Shown here in pieces: positions 40,827-54,289 of a stretch of DNA of 60,000 nucleotides. This stretch comes from Chrysomallon squamiferum. Taxonomy: Eukaryota > Mollusca > Gastropoda > Neomphalida > Peltospiridae. Numbering within the stretch: position 1 is the first letter of the stretch; every line of letters begins with the position of its first letter. The position numbers and the translations under genes were made by a program. The stretch covers positions 20,731,913-20,791,912 of the forward strand of contig CM022673.1 in assembly GCA_012295275.1 (NCBI GenBank), in the 5' to 3' direction. Below the pieces are notes generated by a model that did no database searches, was not told where the DNA came from, and saw nothing but the letters and a program-made list of their open reading frames with translations.

Positions 40827-42384
40827 AATCATTAAAAAAAAAAATAAAAACATTTAAAGATTTTATTGGTTTATAAAAATAACAACCAAAAAGTAATTCT
40901 TTATTAACAAAAATGGCTTAAAAATTTTGTTCTAGATATTCAAATCAACTTAATAATTTTTCAAACAAAATTTGACAAAAATGGAATGATAAAATAATAA
41001 ATAAATAAGCTTGGATTTTTCAAAAGGTAGAAATTAAACTAAAGCAGTAAATAAAGTTTAGCAAAAAAAACCTTTAGTTTTACAATTTTTTATTTATTTA
41101 TTTTTTTCTTCTTCTTCTTCTTATTATTATTATTTTCTTTCTTTTATTTATTTATTATTATTATTATTTTATTTTATTATTATTATTTTTTTTAATTATT
41201 ATTATTATTATTATTTTTTTTTTGCATGACAGTGCATGTGACAGTGAATAAATAAATAAATAAATAAATAAATAGTGTTTTTAGTCATTTTTATTATTAT
41301 TATTATTATTAATGGGAGCAGATACGCCTACTGGTTATTACATATTTATGCTGGAATTGAAAAGGAAAAACAATAGCAACTACAGCTTGTTCCATTAACC
41401 AACCGATAACTCTTTCACACAACGGTTCAAAATGTTCGCTGGAAATGTCCGCTGGCTTCACTTTACCGCTTCCAAATTATTGTTTTCGTCTTAGAAAAAT
41501 TCTTTAGAATCTGTGAAATTTATTTCTGTTAATTTTGGTTAAAACACTAAAATGGATGCATCAGGCTTCATCTCTTTGATCTTTATTTATACAACCGTTT
41601 ATTTGTTAGAAACAATATTTCTTTATTTTTGGTGCAGCAGACGACGTAAAGACAAACTGGTTCGGCAGGTTGTAGTAAAATGGTAATGCTATTTATAGAT
41701 CTATTATATATAGGATTATAATATTTAGATGTCAGCGTGTCGGTTCCACTCCCAAACGTTGTTGTGTTTTTGGAATTATATATAATAACCTGAAAAGCAC
41801 TGAATTTGGTAAATCTAGTGAGTAAATTTGACATTAATATTCATGCTACTATAATATTATTTATTCCCTGTGCACGTTAATTAGTAATCAATTAATTATT
41901 TTCATCTTCGACATGTAATCACAGTAAAGTAATGATGTATTATTGTATAGCTGTAGTGTATATCTGTGCCTGATTATTTAAAATTAAGTGAAATTATTTT
42001 AACATAAGTCTGTAAACTGCAATTCAGAAATGTATAAGATAATTCAGCAATATTATATCTATGATAAATATAATAAATCTCAAGTACAAATCTCTTTATC
42101 CAATATTATGCATGTATAACTATTAACTGTATTGTTCTGTTCACTGTTGTTATGTAATTAACATTTACTCTACCACATTAATATTAATAGTTATTGGGTT
42201 TTGTAGTGTGTTTTTGTTGTTGTTGCTGTTGTTTTGTTTTTTGTTGGATCTTTTTTTCTGAATTCTGATGAAGTGAATTGTTACGTGTACAACATATATA
42301 TTACCATTATGTATAAAACTGGTTTATACAGATCTCTAAACATTGAAATTATTTTATTTCAGAGACAGACCATATCATAAAAAC
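40746..42384. other. AT-rich noncoding upstream of the tetraspanin
   Basis: (TA)n at 40787-40817, TTC/TTA/TTTA-type tract at 41094-41222, (AAAT)n at 41246-41274. A balanced, CG-containing patch at 41395-41480 and 41640-41760 could contain the tetraspanin promoter, but no specific site is evident. An acceptor (TTATTTCAG) at 42361 precedes the start codon by 24 nt, implying a 5'UTR intron. Confidence 0.4.
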
Positions 42385-45300
42385 ATGGCAGAAACTTTTG
42401 ATCTCCGATGGTATAAATGCTTTCGTGTACTTTTTATCATCATTGACATCATCTTTTTAGTAAGTTAGAGCAGTTTTGTTTTTAGGAAAATAGCTAAATT
42501 TATTTCAGTTGTAAAGTATTCTTATTGTACCTGTTAGTTTATAAAATATAATATTTAAAATTAGTGTGTCTGTGTATAACATAACAGATTAACAATGGAA
42601 ATTTCTTACATCAAAAATGGATAACAGATTTTATGGTATTTATAGTGTTTAACCCAGAATGAAAATTAATTATGATAAGTATAGTAAATTAGATGATAAA
42701 AATTACAAATATCTATTTATATTTCAGCTAACTGGTATTGCTATGATTGGTCTAGGTGTTTATGTTAAGGTTACAAAAGGAGATTTCTTTAATCTTATCC
42801 CAAAAGCAGAGTATGCAAGTGCACCTTCTGTTTTAATAGCTGGGGGAGTGATTGTCATTGTGTTCTCATTCATTGGAATTTTGGGAGCATGGATGCAAAG
42901 TCAGTGTTTACTGGTTATGGTAAGTGTGCAGATATATAAACATTTAACAAATTTGAATTAATTTAACTTTGAACCTGCATGATCTTTTTATAAGATGTAC
43001 CTAACTTGTTTAAATACTTGTATATTAAGATATTATATTTCACAAGATACATTTTCCACCCACAACACCAATCAAGCCATTTATACACCAGATCTCAGTT
43101 TTATCAAATAATGTCCACAGGATATGCATTTTAAAAGAAATCATTGATAATAGTATTCCATGTACGTTCATTATTCCTTCAGTATTATCTGTTTATAATT
43201 CATTTTATTTATAGTACACCCGATTCAGGGTTATGAATTTAGGGAAAGTGGTTAGAGTTTGTATTTTTAATTCATTGATAAAGTTGTAAGAAAGTTGTCA
43301 TCATAATTTTGTTTTATTTTGTTGTAAACAAAATAACAAGACTTTGATGTCCTTTTATAACAGTTGAAAAATGAAATGAAAGATAGTATAACATACTTTC
43401 TTCATTTCTTTTTTTTTATTATTAAAAAAACAACTCTGTTCTTGAATTTACCCTTTTTTATTTTTTTAAAGAATTTCTTGGTGGTTTCTCTGATTTTTAT
43501 ATATATATATATATAACAGATTATAGATGTTTTGATTTTATTTTCAGTACTTCACTTCTGTTTTCATAATTTTCTGCATTGAAATTGCTGCTGGTGTTCT
43601 GGGCTTTGTGTACAGGAGTGAAGTAAGCTTTAATTAAAACTTTATTTGAATGTGGATATGTTTTTTCTTTATTTTAAATCTGCAGTGTGTTGTGTTATGT
43701 CAAAGGAAAGTTACATGCAAGAAAATCTATGCCAAATTATATGACAGTGGGTTATAGAATTAAAAACTCTACATCTCTACAGTATTCCCAGTACCTTAAA
43801 CTGTAAATATTGTAAGTTATTGGGTTCTGGTTTTATACTGCTATTTTGATATAAATTTATATTTAATGGATGCTAATTCATCACATTATATTTTCTTCTT
43901 CATTTTTTTATTTTTATTTTTTTCATTTATTTTGTTTACATTTTGTATAAATTTGGACGTAAATGTTATGTTTATTTTTATTTATTTAGATTAACACAAC
44001 CTTACAGTCACAACTTCTGCTAGGACTCAAAGATCAAGAGAGAAGAGATTCCTGGAATTTCATTCAGAAAGAGGTTTGACTATTTGTGTTACTGACATCG
44101 TAATATTATGTTTAATGCATATAAAGTTGTATTCTGCATGTTATATTTCAAAACTATTTTAATATAGTGATAATCTGTTAAAATTAAAATAGTTAAATTG
44201 ATTAAGCATAATCAAATAATATGTGTAATAGTTTTCTGTGAATTCATGAAATGTCGTTTAAAATTAAACCAGTTTAACCTGATAATCCAGTATTACATAA
44301 TACCATGTATTCAATGATGTGTCTTTTTTTTAAAGACATGTTAGTTAAGCAAAACTGAAATATCTTCAAACACTATTTCATACTGTCATTTAAAAAAAAA
44401 AAAAAAGATGGTTTGCCACTGAATTATTAAATGTTTATTATTTACCTATGTTTGATTAATGTTATGAACTTTTGTTACAGTTCAAGTGTTGTGGTGTAAA
44501 CAATGCCACAGACTGGTTAACAATATCAGACAACTCTGTCCCTGACTCCTGTTGTCAGAAAACTGGGTGTGGTCAGCAGGGGACAACTCTTGCTTACAAA
44601 GTGGTCAGTAAATTTCTTTCTTTGTTTACTTTTGTTTTCTTTTTCGTATTTATGCAGTTTTGTACTTGTTCATACTGTTCAAACTACCATTAAAATAAAT
44701 TTTAAAATTACTGAATACAAGATGACACTGAAGTTTATTTATTTTTCTTCATAAGGTAAGGAAATAAAAATAAAAAAATAAAATAAATTTGGTTAATTTG
44801 ATGTTATTCCTTTATATATTTGAACATTATTGAACTGTTTCTGTTTCTGTGAAATAATAATTCAAATTATTATAAACAATGTTGATTGTATTTACTTGTT
44901 TATATGGATTATTCCCACAGATTTATTTTTTCGTCAGATTAATTATATGTATATTTTAAAATATCTGATAACATCCAAAATTATTTTGCTGTTTTTCTTA
45001 TTTATTATTATTAATTTAATTATTGTTCTGTTTCATCATCTGGATCAAAACAAAATCACCATGAACAGGTATCATAAATTTGATTGATATAGTAACCAAT
45101 GATTTAGAAATTTTCTGAGGTATTGGACAAATTCATTCATTCTTTGTATTAACAAGTTTAACTCTTTGTCACAGGGTTGTTATTCAAAGGCAGTGATATT
45201 TCTCAAAGATAACATGTATCTTGTTGGTGCAGCTGGTATTGGATTTGCATGCTGTCAGGTGAGTCAGAATCCAGATTTAATGTAGAATTTCCGCAGTAAA

Positions 45301-46661
45301 ACATTCTAACTTTGGTGATGATATAAATCATAAATCTTAATCCTAAATGCTTCCCTAACTTTGTTATATTAGCTCAAACCAGGTTTCAGGAATTTTGATG
45401 ATCATTTACAAAAATCCAGGTTTCACTGACATTCTTCATTTAAACAATCAAATGAAATTATAAGTTATCTTTTCCCAGAAGTTTATAGTTAATGTAATCA
45501 CTTAGTGGAATCTTCTAGGCAGAAAACCTGATCCATGTTACTTGCAGGATTAACGTATACTTGGTGATGTCACATAATCTAAATACTTTGTATATTTCAA
45601 AGTAACAATTGCTTGCTGGCAGTCAATTGCATCTGCCAGTAAAGTATATAATTAAAATTACTATGGTGTTGATGATTTATGAAAACAGCAATTTTCTTGT
45701 TTTTAGTGGCAACACTGAAACGTTAAAAACATTTCTGACAGACTGAGGCACGTTCGGTAAGGACTTGCTCAGTCTGTTGGATTTCGTTATAAACATTTTT
45801 ATTTATGACATCCTTTTAATGTCAGTTATTAAGCATCTTTATGAGCTTATTAGTTTATATTTTTTTATTATAAGCATAAACTGATGTGAGAACAAAATGA
45901 AAAATACATTAACAGTTTTGAATTATAGATAAGTATTTTTATCACCTTAGATATACCTATAAATATAATATAAATACATTAGCAGTGGTTTTAAAAACAT
46001 GATATTTTTGCTCACATTTAGATTTTTTTTCTTTAATGTCTGGTATTACTGTTTTATAACCTAGGAGCCATAACAGAATTAATTTTACTTTCTTTCAAGA
46101 TTTTTTACATTAATTAAATAGTTAAATATGCTAAATTAAATACAGTAATAAATGTTAGCTACAAAAAAATGTATCAGTCTAATTACTGCTTCAAGATGTT
46201 TTACAAGTATGTGATAAGTAAATAGAGAGCAAGAACATGAAAAAATATTCTACCAAAAATATTTATGTTAGATTAATTATCAAAAATGTGTCCTGTTTCT
46301 TATTTTTTAATAAAATCAATATAGATGGTATGTTGACAAAAGCAGTATGAGGCAACAAAAGGTTATTGTTTCATTTGAAATATTACTCTCATTAATCCTT
46401 TGCAGAATAACTTAATAAATTTAATTTTAATTTGTTTTATTTTGTTGCTGTTATTTTTATTGTTGTTGTTGTCATGATAGTATTATTACTATTGCTATCA
46501 TCATCATCATCATCATTATTATTATTATTATCATCATCATTATTATTATTATCAAAATTATTTATTAAAATTATAATTGCTTTATATTGCAGGTTCTGGT
46601 AATGATGTTTACACTAATTCTCATACACTACATTCGACGTTACCATGGTAAGCTGGCATGA
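42385..46661 (+). CDS. Tetraspanin family membrane protein (complete, seven exons)
   Basis: Exons 42385-42459, 42728-42919, 43548-43622, 43990-44073, 44481-44603, 45175-45258 and 46593-46661, all phase 0 with GT-AG introns, give 233 aa. Tetraspanins organise partner receptors and integrins into plasma- or endosomal-membrane microdomains. Four membrane segments lie at about residues 12-34, 55-80, 86-112 and 200-226. The large extracellular loop carries the diagnostic CCG (145-147), a second Cys pair in PDSCC (166-167), Cys172 and the GCY cysteine (185), making six Cys. N150-A-T is a glycosylation sequon. Intron positions after CCG-loop blocks and phase-0 junctions are typical of the family. 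The C-tail is very short (RRYHGKLA). It belongs broadly to the CD9/CD63-like part of the family; I cannot assign an orthologue. The exon 5 donor could alternatively be 3 nt earlier. Confidence 0.93.
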
Positions 46662-46862
46662 AGACTCATCTGATTAAAAACACAGACTACAAGGCCAGTG
46701 TACACACAAGTTGTACAGATACTGCATTCCTACTGAATGTTACTAGTATTCAGTTTTAAGTCTAACAGTGGAATATGTACAGAAATATGTAAAAAGGTAG
46801 TTACATTTTAGTGTATCAGGCTAAACATTCTGTTAAGCTAGATAGTCAATAAAAATAAAAAG
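46662..46862 (+). terminator. Tetraspanin 3'UTR with polyadenylation signal
   Basis: AATAAA occurs at about 46849, 187 nt after the stop codon, within CAATAAAAATAAAAAGG. This is a plausible polyadenylation signal; the cleavage site is not determined. Confidence 0.45.
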
Positions 46863-47019
46863 GTATTTTTTGTTAACTTCAAAATACAGGAAAACCAAGC
46901 TGTTAGGCATTTTATATATATTGTGCATATAATGCATTTTCAGCTAAGTAGTCATACAAAAAGAAGTTATTTTTATTAGCTTCAAAATAGAGAAAAAAAC
47001 AATCATTTTTTAAATTGTT

Positions 47020-47063
<44 letters not shown>

Positions 47064-49232
47064 CTATGTACTAATATAATTATGCATTTAATGCATTTAC
47101 AACAAAATATTTTTTATATGATTCTACTTGCTAGTGTGCAGTAACTAGTGAAAATATATGTATAAACATAGATATAATAATAATAAACATAAAAAGAGAA
47201 AAATATAATTTCTAAAAATAATTGTATCTCATGGTGAGTTGAAAGTAAAGCTTTACTACATCAGTTTTGTTATTAAAAATTTTCATAATTCCACCAAAAG
47301 ACCTCAGAACATTTTAAATAACATCAACTACTCACAATTATTTTTTTTATCATATTTTTGATTTTCAGTAATAAAACAGTTTTATTCTACAAAAATTTAC
47401 TTAAATGGAAATCTGATTATACAAAAGAATTGTTTAAACAGTTTTAAAAGCCTACAGAGATAAAATATCAATACAGTTAACAATTTAAAATATTCACATA
47501 TTACTCTGCAGACAAATAGAAATCCAATAAATGTATTACATATGAAAGATATTGAGGACAAATAACAAATAACTGAACTAGCTCAGAAAAGTAATACTCT
47601 AGTATGTTAATAATGCTCATTATTATTATTATTATTTTATTATTATTATTATTAGTAGTATTAGTATTATTATTAGTATTATTATTAGTATTTATTTATT
47701 TATTTTTTTTATTTCATTGAATTTCTTTTAATTTTTATAAAATTCTATCCAAATAAATAATAATTTCATTTCACTGACAAAAACAAAACAAATTACTCAT
47801 ATTACAGTAAACAGTGTTTGCAAAGGTAGAAACCAAATAATCTTACACACTTTTAATTACATGTTATTTACTGGATTTATTTTTATATTTTTTGGTTTTA
47901 ATTAATTTGTACTTAAACCAAAAATTATATATATATATATATGAATATACATTTGTACAGTCGTTTTACCTAAAGGTTTTGTAGGTATATAGGTTTTTAA
48001 AAATGTATTTGTTGGATTTATATTACAGTGTTTTGATATTTAAGTTTCATTGTAAAAATCACGAAAAGTAGATTTACCGAAAATAAATCTCATTTGAATA
48101 TATATGTTTGATTTATGTTTTAAATATATAAACACTAGTTAAATTCCTATTACTTACCGCAAGTGATTTTTTATATATTTAATCTTCTTTTTAAAAATAA
48201 ACGGAGAAACGTTTGAGATCATTTTAAATAAAGAAAATTAATACATCTACTGAATTAATAAGAGACATACATTAGAAAACTATATCAAACAAGGAAATTG
48301 ATGATAATTTGTTAAACTAATAAACCCATTTTCAAAACACAACGAAATAATTAAATTAAACAAACTGAAAGATAAAAATACAGTTATAAGAATAATGTGT
48401 CTGTGTGTGTGTGTGTGTGTTATGCTGTTATTATTCTTCAATATTTTTAAATAACGAAAACGTGAACGAGGGTTTATCGTTCTAAGAAAAAATTACTTAT
48501 AAAATGATGATAGTCACACGTACAAACGCTCAAATATTTGACGTCTTTAGATATTCTTGTAATCCGATCAATACCAGGACATTTGCGTTCAGTTTAATTT
48601 GCAACTCTGAGACGTTTTAAAAGCATCGACTTGTTATTAATATTATATTACTTAAGAAAACAGTGGATATAATCATACCAAATACACAGAGCCCACAGTC
48701 TAGCATAATAACCGAATTTCGAACTTGAATTCATGTTCATGTCAGCAATTAGTTCGTAATTAGTCTACAGCCTTGAAAATTGAGAACGAACACACAAGAT
48801 TTCTTTGACCATGTGATAAGCTTATTACTTTTTCAAATAAGTAAACAGCATAATTTAACATTCTCTTTAAATCTTTCTTGTGGAGCCATTAATTTTATAT
48901 AAATTAAGAAGAAAAGAAAGGAAAAGAAAGACGAAACATTATAGCAAAAAATAAACAGTTACAAACAAAAATTCTTCACGCCGCTTTCTCTGTTCCAAAT
49001 AACAACAAAAATCCTTAAACGTTTAATATCTGTTTATTATTTAAATATATTATTATATAGTCATTAACTGTTCTGTGAAATATTTTATCACTAAATCTCA
49101 AAGGACACACACACACACACAAGAACATTACTTTTAATTTTTAATACGTCTATTCCAAATACTCTGCAAGAATACCATTACAGAGGTCATTCTTTCTATC
49201 ACGTCTGCTGGCGTTTATTTTTATAGATATAT
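46863..49232. other. Intergenic between tetraspanin and GPCR
   Basis: (CA)n at 47022-47061, TTA/TTAG tract at 47617-47703, (TA)n at 47927-47941, (TG)n at 48401-48420, otherwise AT-rich. No gene seen. The part just below 49233 is the GPCR 3' side. Confidence 0.5.
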
Positions 49233-50156
49233 TTATTGCTTAGTCACACATGTTCGAATTTGATTCTTTACTGTGCTTCTCAGAAACTGGCATGTCGTTA
49301 AAATGGCAATGAAATTCATGGCCGGCCGGAGACGAACTAACCAGGCACCGAGCAGGTCTGTGATACTTTTATTGCAAGAAACACAGCCATGAGACAGCGA
49401 GTAGAACAGATTCGGTACACTGATAGAGATTATAAAGATAATCATAATCGTAAGAACCAGCTTAAACACGTGTTTGTCTTTCTGTAAACTGGCAGTTCCT
49501 GAACAGACAATTATTACAGTAGCTTCGATTCTTCTTCTGGACTGTCTGACGAAATAAATCACTTTACCGTAAGCCAGCGGCATCACAATGAACGCTGGTA
49601 TGTACACCAGTGCTCCGAGAACATACAAATATCTGTATGAGGAAAAGGTGCACACGAATTTTCCTATGTCGTATTTTACACCATTGTCAAATATGGCACA
49701 AATGATCAAAGGCAGAATCCAAAAAACGAAACAGACGAGGACCATATATCTGCGTGTGCAAATATTCCTGTAAGTTTGTGGGTAGCAGACGTGGACGGAT
49801 CTGTAAACTGCAATGGCCGCCATAAAACAAACAGTTGTAGCCACCGTTCCGTTTGAAATATACACTTCGACGTAGCAGAAGATGAATCCGAAGGGTGAAT
49901 ATGTGGACTTCATAATGAGAGACGTTATATACTGCGGCAGGACAAACAGAGAGAAAACAAGATCAGCTACTATTATGTTTGTTGTCAGTATGAAGGCAGG
50001 ATTTCGGAGAGCCACGTTCCGGAAAACTGTGATGATAATGATAATGTTGACTGTTGTTGTAATCAGTCCTGAAATTATTAGGACAGAACTCAGAGATGCC
50101 AGAACAGCAGTACTGACATCGTCATCTCTGTCTGAAGTATCATTTGAAAACGCCAT
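49233..50156 (-). CDS. Divergent rhodopsin-like (class A) GPCR, single coding exon
   Basis: 307 aa from ATG 50156. I chose this Met over the one at 50192 because a strong splice acceptor (TTCTTTATTCACAG) directly abuts it, so the upstream frame is intron and a 5'UTR exon is expected. Seven hydrophobic segments lie at about 20-44, 55-78, 94-117, 138-156, 175-200, 229-253 and 268-290. Conserved class A features are N5-D-T sequon, N37 in TM1, LTTNIIVAD with D65 in TM2, C94 in TM3 paired with C169 in ECL2, and W146 in TM4. Unusual features: DRY is VYR (117-119), TM6 has SISVP instead of CWxP, and TM7 has RPAMNFIAI instead of NPxxY. The third intracellular loop is short and basic. It is a class A orphan; sequence alone gives no ligand. 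Confidence 0.85.
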   Translation of the reverse strand: MAFSNDTSDRDDDVSTAVLASLSSVLIISGLITTTVNIIIIITVFRNVALRNPAFILTTNIIVADLVFSLFVLPQYITSLIMKSTYSPFGFIFCYVEVYISNGTVATTVCFMAAIAVYRSVHVCYPQTYRNICTRRYMVLVCFVFWILPLIICAIFDNGVKYDIGKFVCTFSSYRYLYVLGALVYIPAFIVMPLAYGKVIYFVRQSRRRIEATVIIVCSGTASLQKDKHVFKLVLTIMIIFIISISVPNLFYSLSHGCVSCNKSITDLLGAWLVRLRPAMNFIAILTTCQFLRSTVKNQIRTCVTKQ

Positions 50157-51584
50157 CTGTGAATAAAGAACAAACGAACGCCATGAAATCAAACTGAAAT
50201 ATTATTTATATTATAAAAAAAACACCTAAAACAAACCCTAAAATTGCATTTGTTTTAACAGAAATTGCTTAAGATTATTTCTGAAAATAGAAATTAAAAA
50301 AAAAAAAAAAAAAAAAAATAAAATGATATGATGATAATGATGATCACAGGTATATTTAGTTGTTAGTGTTATATTACGTCTAGAAACTGTATTGATTTAA
50401 CATAAATGATATAACTGGGTTTTTCATTACCTTTGTCGTTCATAAAGATTTTCAAATGCTTTCTTGTTTTAGAAGATTTAAATGGAACACAGAAAAATAA
50501 TCACAGTACAAATGTTAGCTGGAAACCAAACATTTCTTTGATGTTATATGATGTTTGTTTACAGTGAATCGTTTTTGTTCCAATCCAAGAAATAAATTAT
50601 ATCCTAAGTTCAAATTAAAACATTCCTTTGGTCTTTACCGATTTATCGCTTTGCACATTAACACAGGTCAGTTAAACAAAACATACAAAGCAAATGGAAG
50701 TTAACGGAGAATATAGGAAGCATTATGATAGGAAAAGTTAAGAAAGAAAAATGTCTGCCTCGAAGAAATACGCTGAATAAAATAATATTTCATAAATAAA
50801 AGTTATAGAAATGTGACAGCAAACACTGCAGAAATGTATCAACAGTGATCGTCTACGTTTAGAAATATAATAACAAATATAAATTATAAACTTTAAATTA
50901 TTTCTAATAACTAAAAATTACTTCGAGCATAATCAACGACAACATTGTTGTCATGGAGAAATACAATGAAAATTTAAAACATGTCTCAACTAAATCAGTT
51001 TATTTTCAAAACGAAGATTCAAATTACAATATAATGGATTTCTTTTCAGCTTAAAGGAAGATTAAAAATCTGTTTCTATATGTCTACATGAGGAAATACT
51101 GGATGATAATAATAAAAAGATTATTAATACAGCTGCTTCTAGATATCATTGGTTATTGGACATATATTAATTAGTTTCAAGGGCCTGATTAAGAATTAAG
51201 AAAAGGGTTTGCAGTCTAAGATCTGAAATTCGGAAGTTAAAAATTTGGGTCAGGTTCAAAGAAAAAAAAAAAAAAAAAAAGAAATATTCAAGAATAAAAG
51301 GAGACGGTGGCCAAGCATCGTAAAGCGCCCCCATATACTGATCAGTGGATCCATGTATGTGTTTAATTAGTGAAGCTTTTTAGAAAAATATTTTTATAAA
51401 GGTAATTTTAAATCTTTTCCTCTTTATACGAAGATGCATGTCCAAATATTTCCGTCACTGATTAGAAAAGACAATGGCTATAGATTTGATTTACAACATT
51501 ATCTTTACCCATATATATACGATAAGGCTTTTAAACAACTACATTTTTAAAAGTAAACAAATAAACAAAACATTTATTCAGACA

Positions 51585-51621
<37 letters not shown>

Positions 51622-51652
51622 AAAATACAAGAAAACAGTTTTCATTAAAAAA
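50157..51652. other. AT-rich flank upstream of the GPCR
   Basis: A-run at 50297-50319, A-run near 51261, a balanced segment at 51180-51245 (aagggcctgattaagaatta and following) that looks like repeat debris, and (TA)n at 51590-51615. The GPCR 5'UTR exon must lie at higher coordinates but is not identified. Confidence 0.45.
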
Positions 51653-52266
<614 letters not shown>

Positions 52267-52985
52267 ATTCTCCTGTCTTCTCACTGATACTGTGAAGATA
52301 CTGTCAAACAAGGCAAAGACACATCGCTTTAAACTACCAAAGAATTATTGATTATTTAACAATCCTAGATTAATGTCACACAATTATCGTTTTGTATTGC
52401 AAGCAGAAACTGTACTCATTATAAACCTTCCATTTATTTATTTCGTTTTATCTAATCGTATTTCTACCCAACTGTGCATGCATTCATATTTGAGTTGGTG
52501 TATTGTCTGTCTGTCTTTCATTCTCTGTTAGATCCTTTGCTCTGTTAATCAGACATATTACTTTTAAGGTTTTCAATCCAGAGGATGTATTTGCGTCAGT
52601 GATTATTTCATTATCTTAGGAAAAGAAAAACAAACAAAAAAAGAAATAAAATGGAATAAAACGAATTCGTAGCTTTTTGCGTTTCGAAACTGCACGTATA
52701 AATCCGATTTAAAGAAAGAAAAAAAAAAAATATATATATAAAAAAACAGTGGATTGATGATATTGTGGTTTTGTTTATTCAGCTTCATCTTGTACGTGGT
52801 ATATTTTGTAGTTAAAATGACAAATACAAATATTTAATATTTCAGTGATCCTAAAGTTTATTAAATCGTTAAAAGGAAGGAGAACGGGATAAAACTCAAG
52901 CGCGAAACGGTTAGCCCGAAGTATGACTGGGATATTACAAAGTCCAGTAATTCATTAGTCAAACGTGAAACAGTCGTTTCCTAGC
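52267..52985. other. AT-rich noncoding
   Basis: No gene recognised. The minus-strand frame at 52603-52788 is skewed in composition and unsupported. Confidence 0.5.
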
Positions 52986-53045
52986 TGCTCGACTGATGTG
53001 TGGACGAGAGTAACGATGACGTTGCAGCAACGCGTTTATTCTTTC
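52870..53045. promoter_or_regulatory. CpG-containing promoter-like patch
   Basis: Locally CG-richer (agcgcgaaacggttagcccg; cgatgacgttgcagcaacgc). TGACG at 53016 adjoins a near-palindrome CGTTGC-A-GCAACG at 53019-53031. No transcript can be attached to it by eye. Confidence 0.25.
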
Positions 53046-54240
53046 ATTAATCATAATTAAATAACAGCAAAAACTATCCTTAAGCAAAACACATTCCTTT
53101 ATTGTTTATAATGTACGACTTTAAGCATTTTAATCTGAATCAAACCTTAATTTCTTCTTCTTCTTCTTTTTATTTATTTATTTAATTACGATGTTTTTTC
53201 ATGGGTACACATTTTTATTTGGTAGACATGATGTACGTACTTTGTAATCGATTTCTTCATAATTATTTAAGAACTCAAATATTATTGTCAAATTTTTAAA
53301 TTTTAAAATGATAAAATTAATAATAATGATCAAAAATAGTTAAACAAGCGCCATTTAACATCGTACGTACCCGTTTTTCGTTTTCAGACTAAATTGCAAT
53401 TTTTATAATGTGAAGTTTTATCGTTTCCAGTGGAATTCTGATTGCTTAGGCATAATGGTACGAATGAAAGAATATCATACTGTTATTTGAAATAGAAATC
53501 TCTGAAAATAGATACAAACAAGAGAGGCATCGAACGACTGCCAGAAAAGAAAGAATCATGCTGATACTTTCAATGAATATCAGCGGCGGATCCGTTATGA
53601 AACTAATGAAGCTTAAATTTCAGGGCCCCTAGTCCAGAAGCGACATTAGTCCAAATTGGTTCAAAATTTTAATCTATATCTATTTTAATTATAGCGGCCA
53701 TGGTTAAATAATAATAATAATAATAATAATAAAAACTTCTTGGAAAAAGCCCACTGAGACGAAAACAGTGGCTGCCAGAACCTTGTTGTTACTAGTCAAG
53801 TGCCTCAGTAACACATCAAGATCAGGGCTCCAGAAATGTAGGTCCGCAGCTGATTAATATTGCAGACATTAATTAAAACCGTATACAAATATTATTAATA
53901 AATCAGTTATTTGACAGCGGTTGAAATCAGTGACGTATGAACTGTATGGACATTCTGTTTCTTTCATTAGAACGCCATAAACAGTTAGGTCTTACTCGCC
54001 GATCGTGGACAGAAAACAGAGCATGCTCCCAGGTTTATATTATACATCATCCATTTGTCCATTTATTATAGTGAATAATGCTAGTAATTAACTTTATGAC
54101 TGCTACTCACATTTAAATATTTCTAAAAGTATGAATTATTGGTTTCTAAATCGCAAAGATGTGCTTAACCGGAAATGGAGCTTCAGTTCGCTTTCACTTA
54201 GTTTATATTCTACGTTCTAAAATTGTGTTAAATGAAATTA

Positions 54241-54289
<49 letters not shown>

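Noticed and set aside
49588-50166. Plus-strand open frames across the GPCR
   Set aside because: Antisense shadows of the minus-strand receptor, whose seven-helix pattern and conserved residues are clear.
50157-50192. Upstream Met (50192) as the GPCR start
   Set aside because: A strong splice acceptor abuts the ATG at 50156, so the 12 upstream codons are probably intron.
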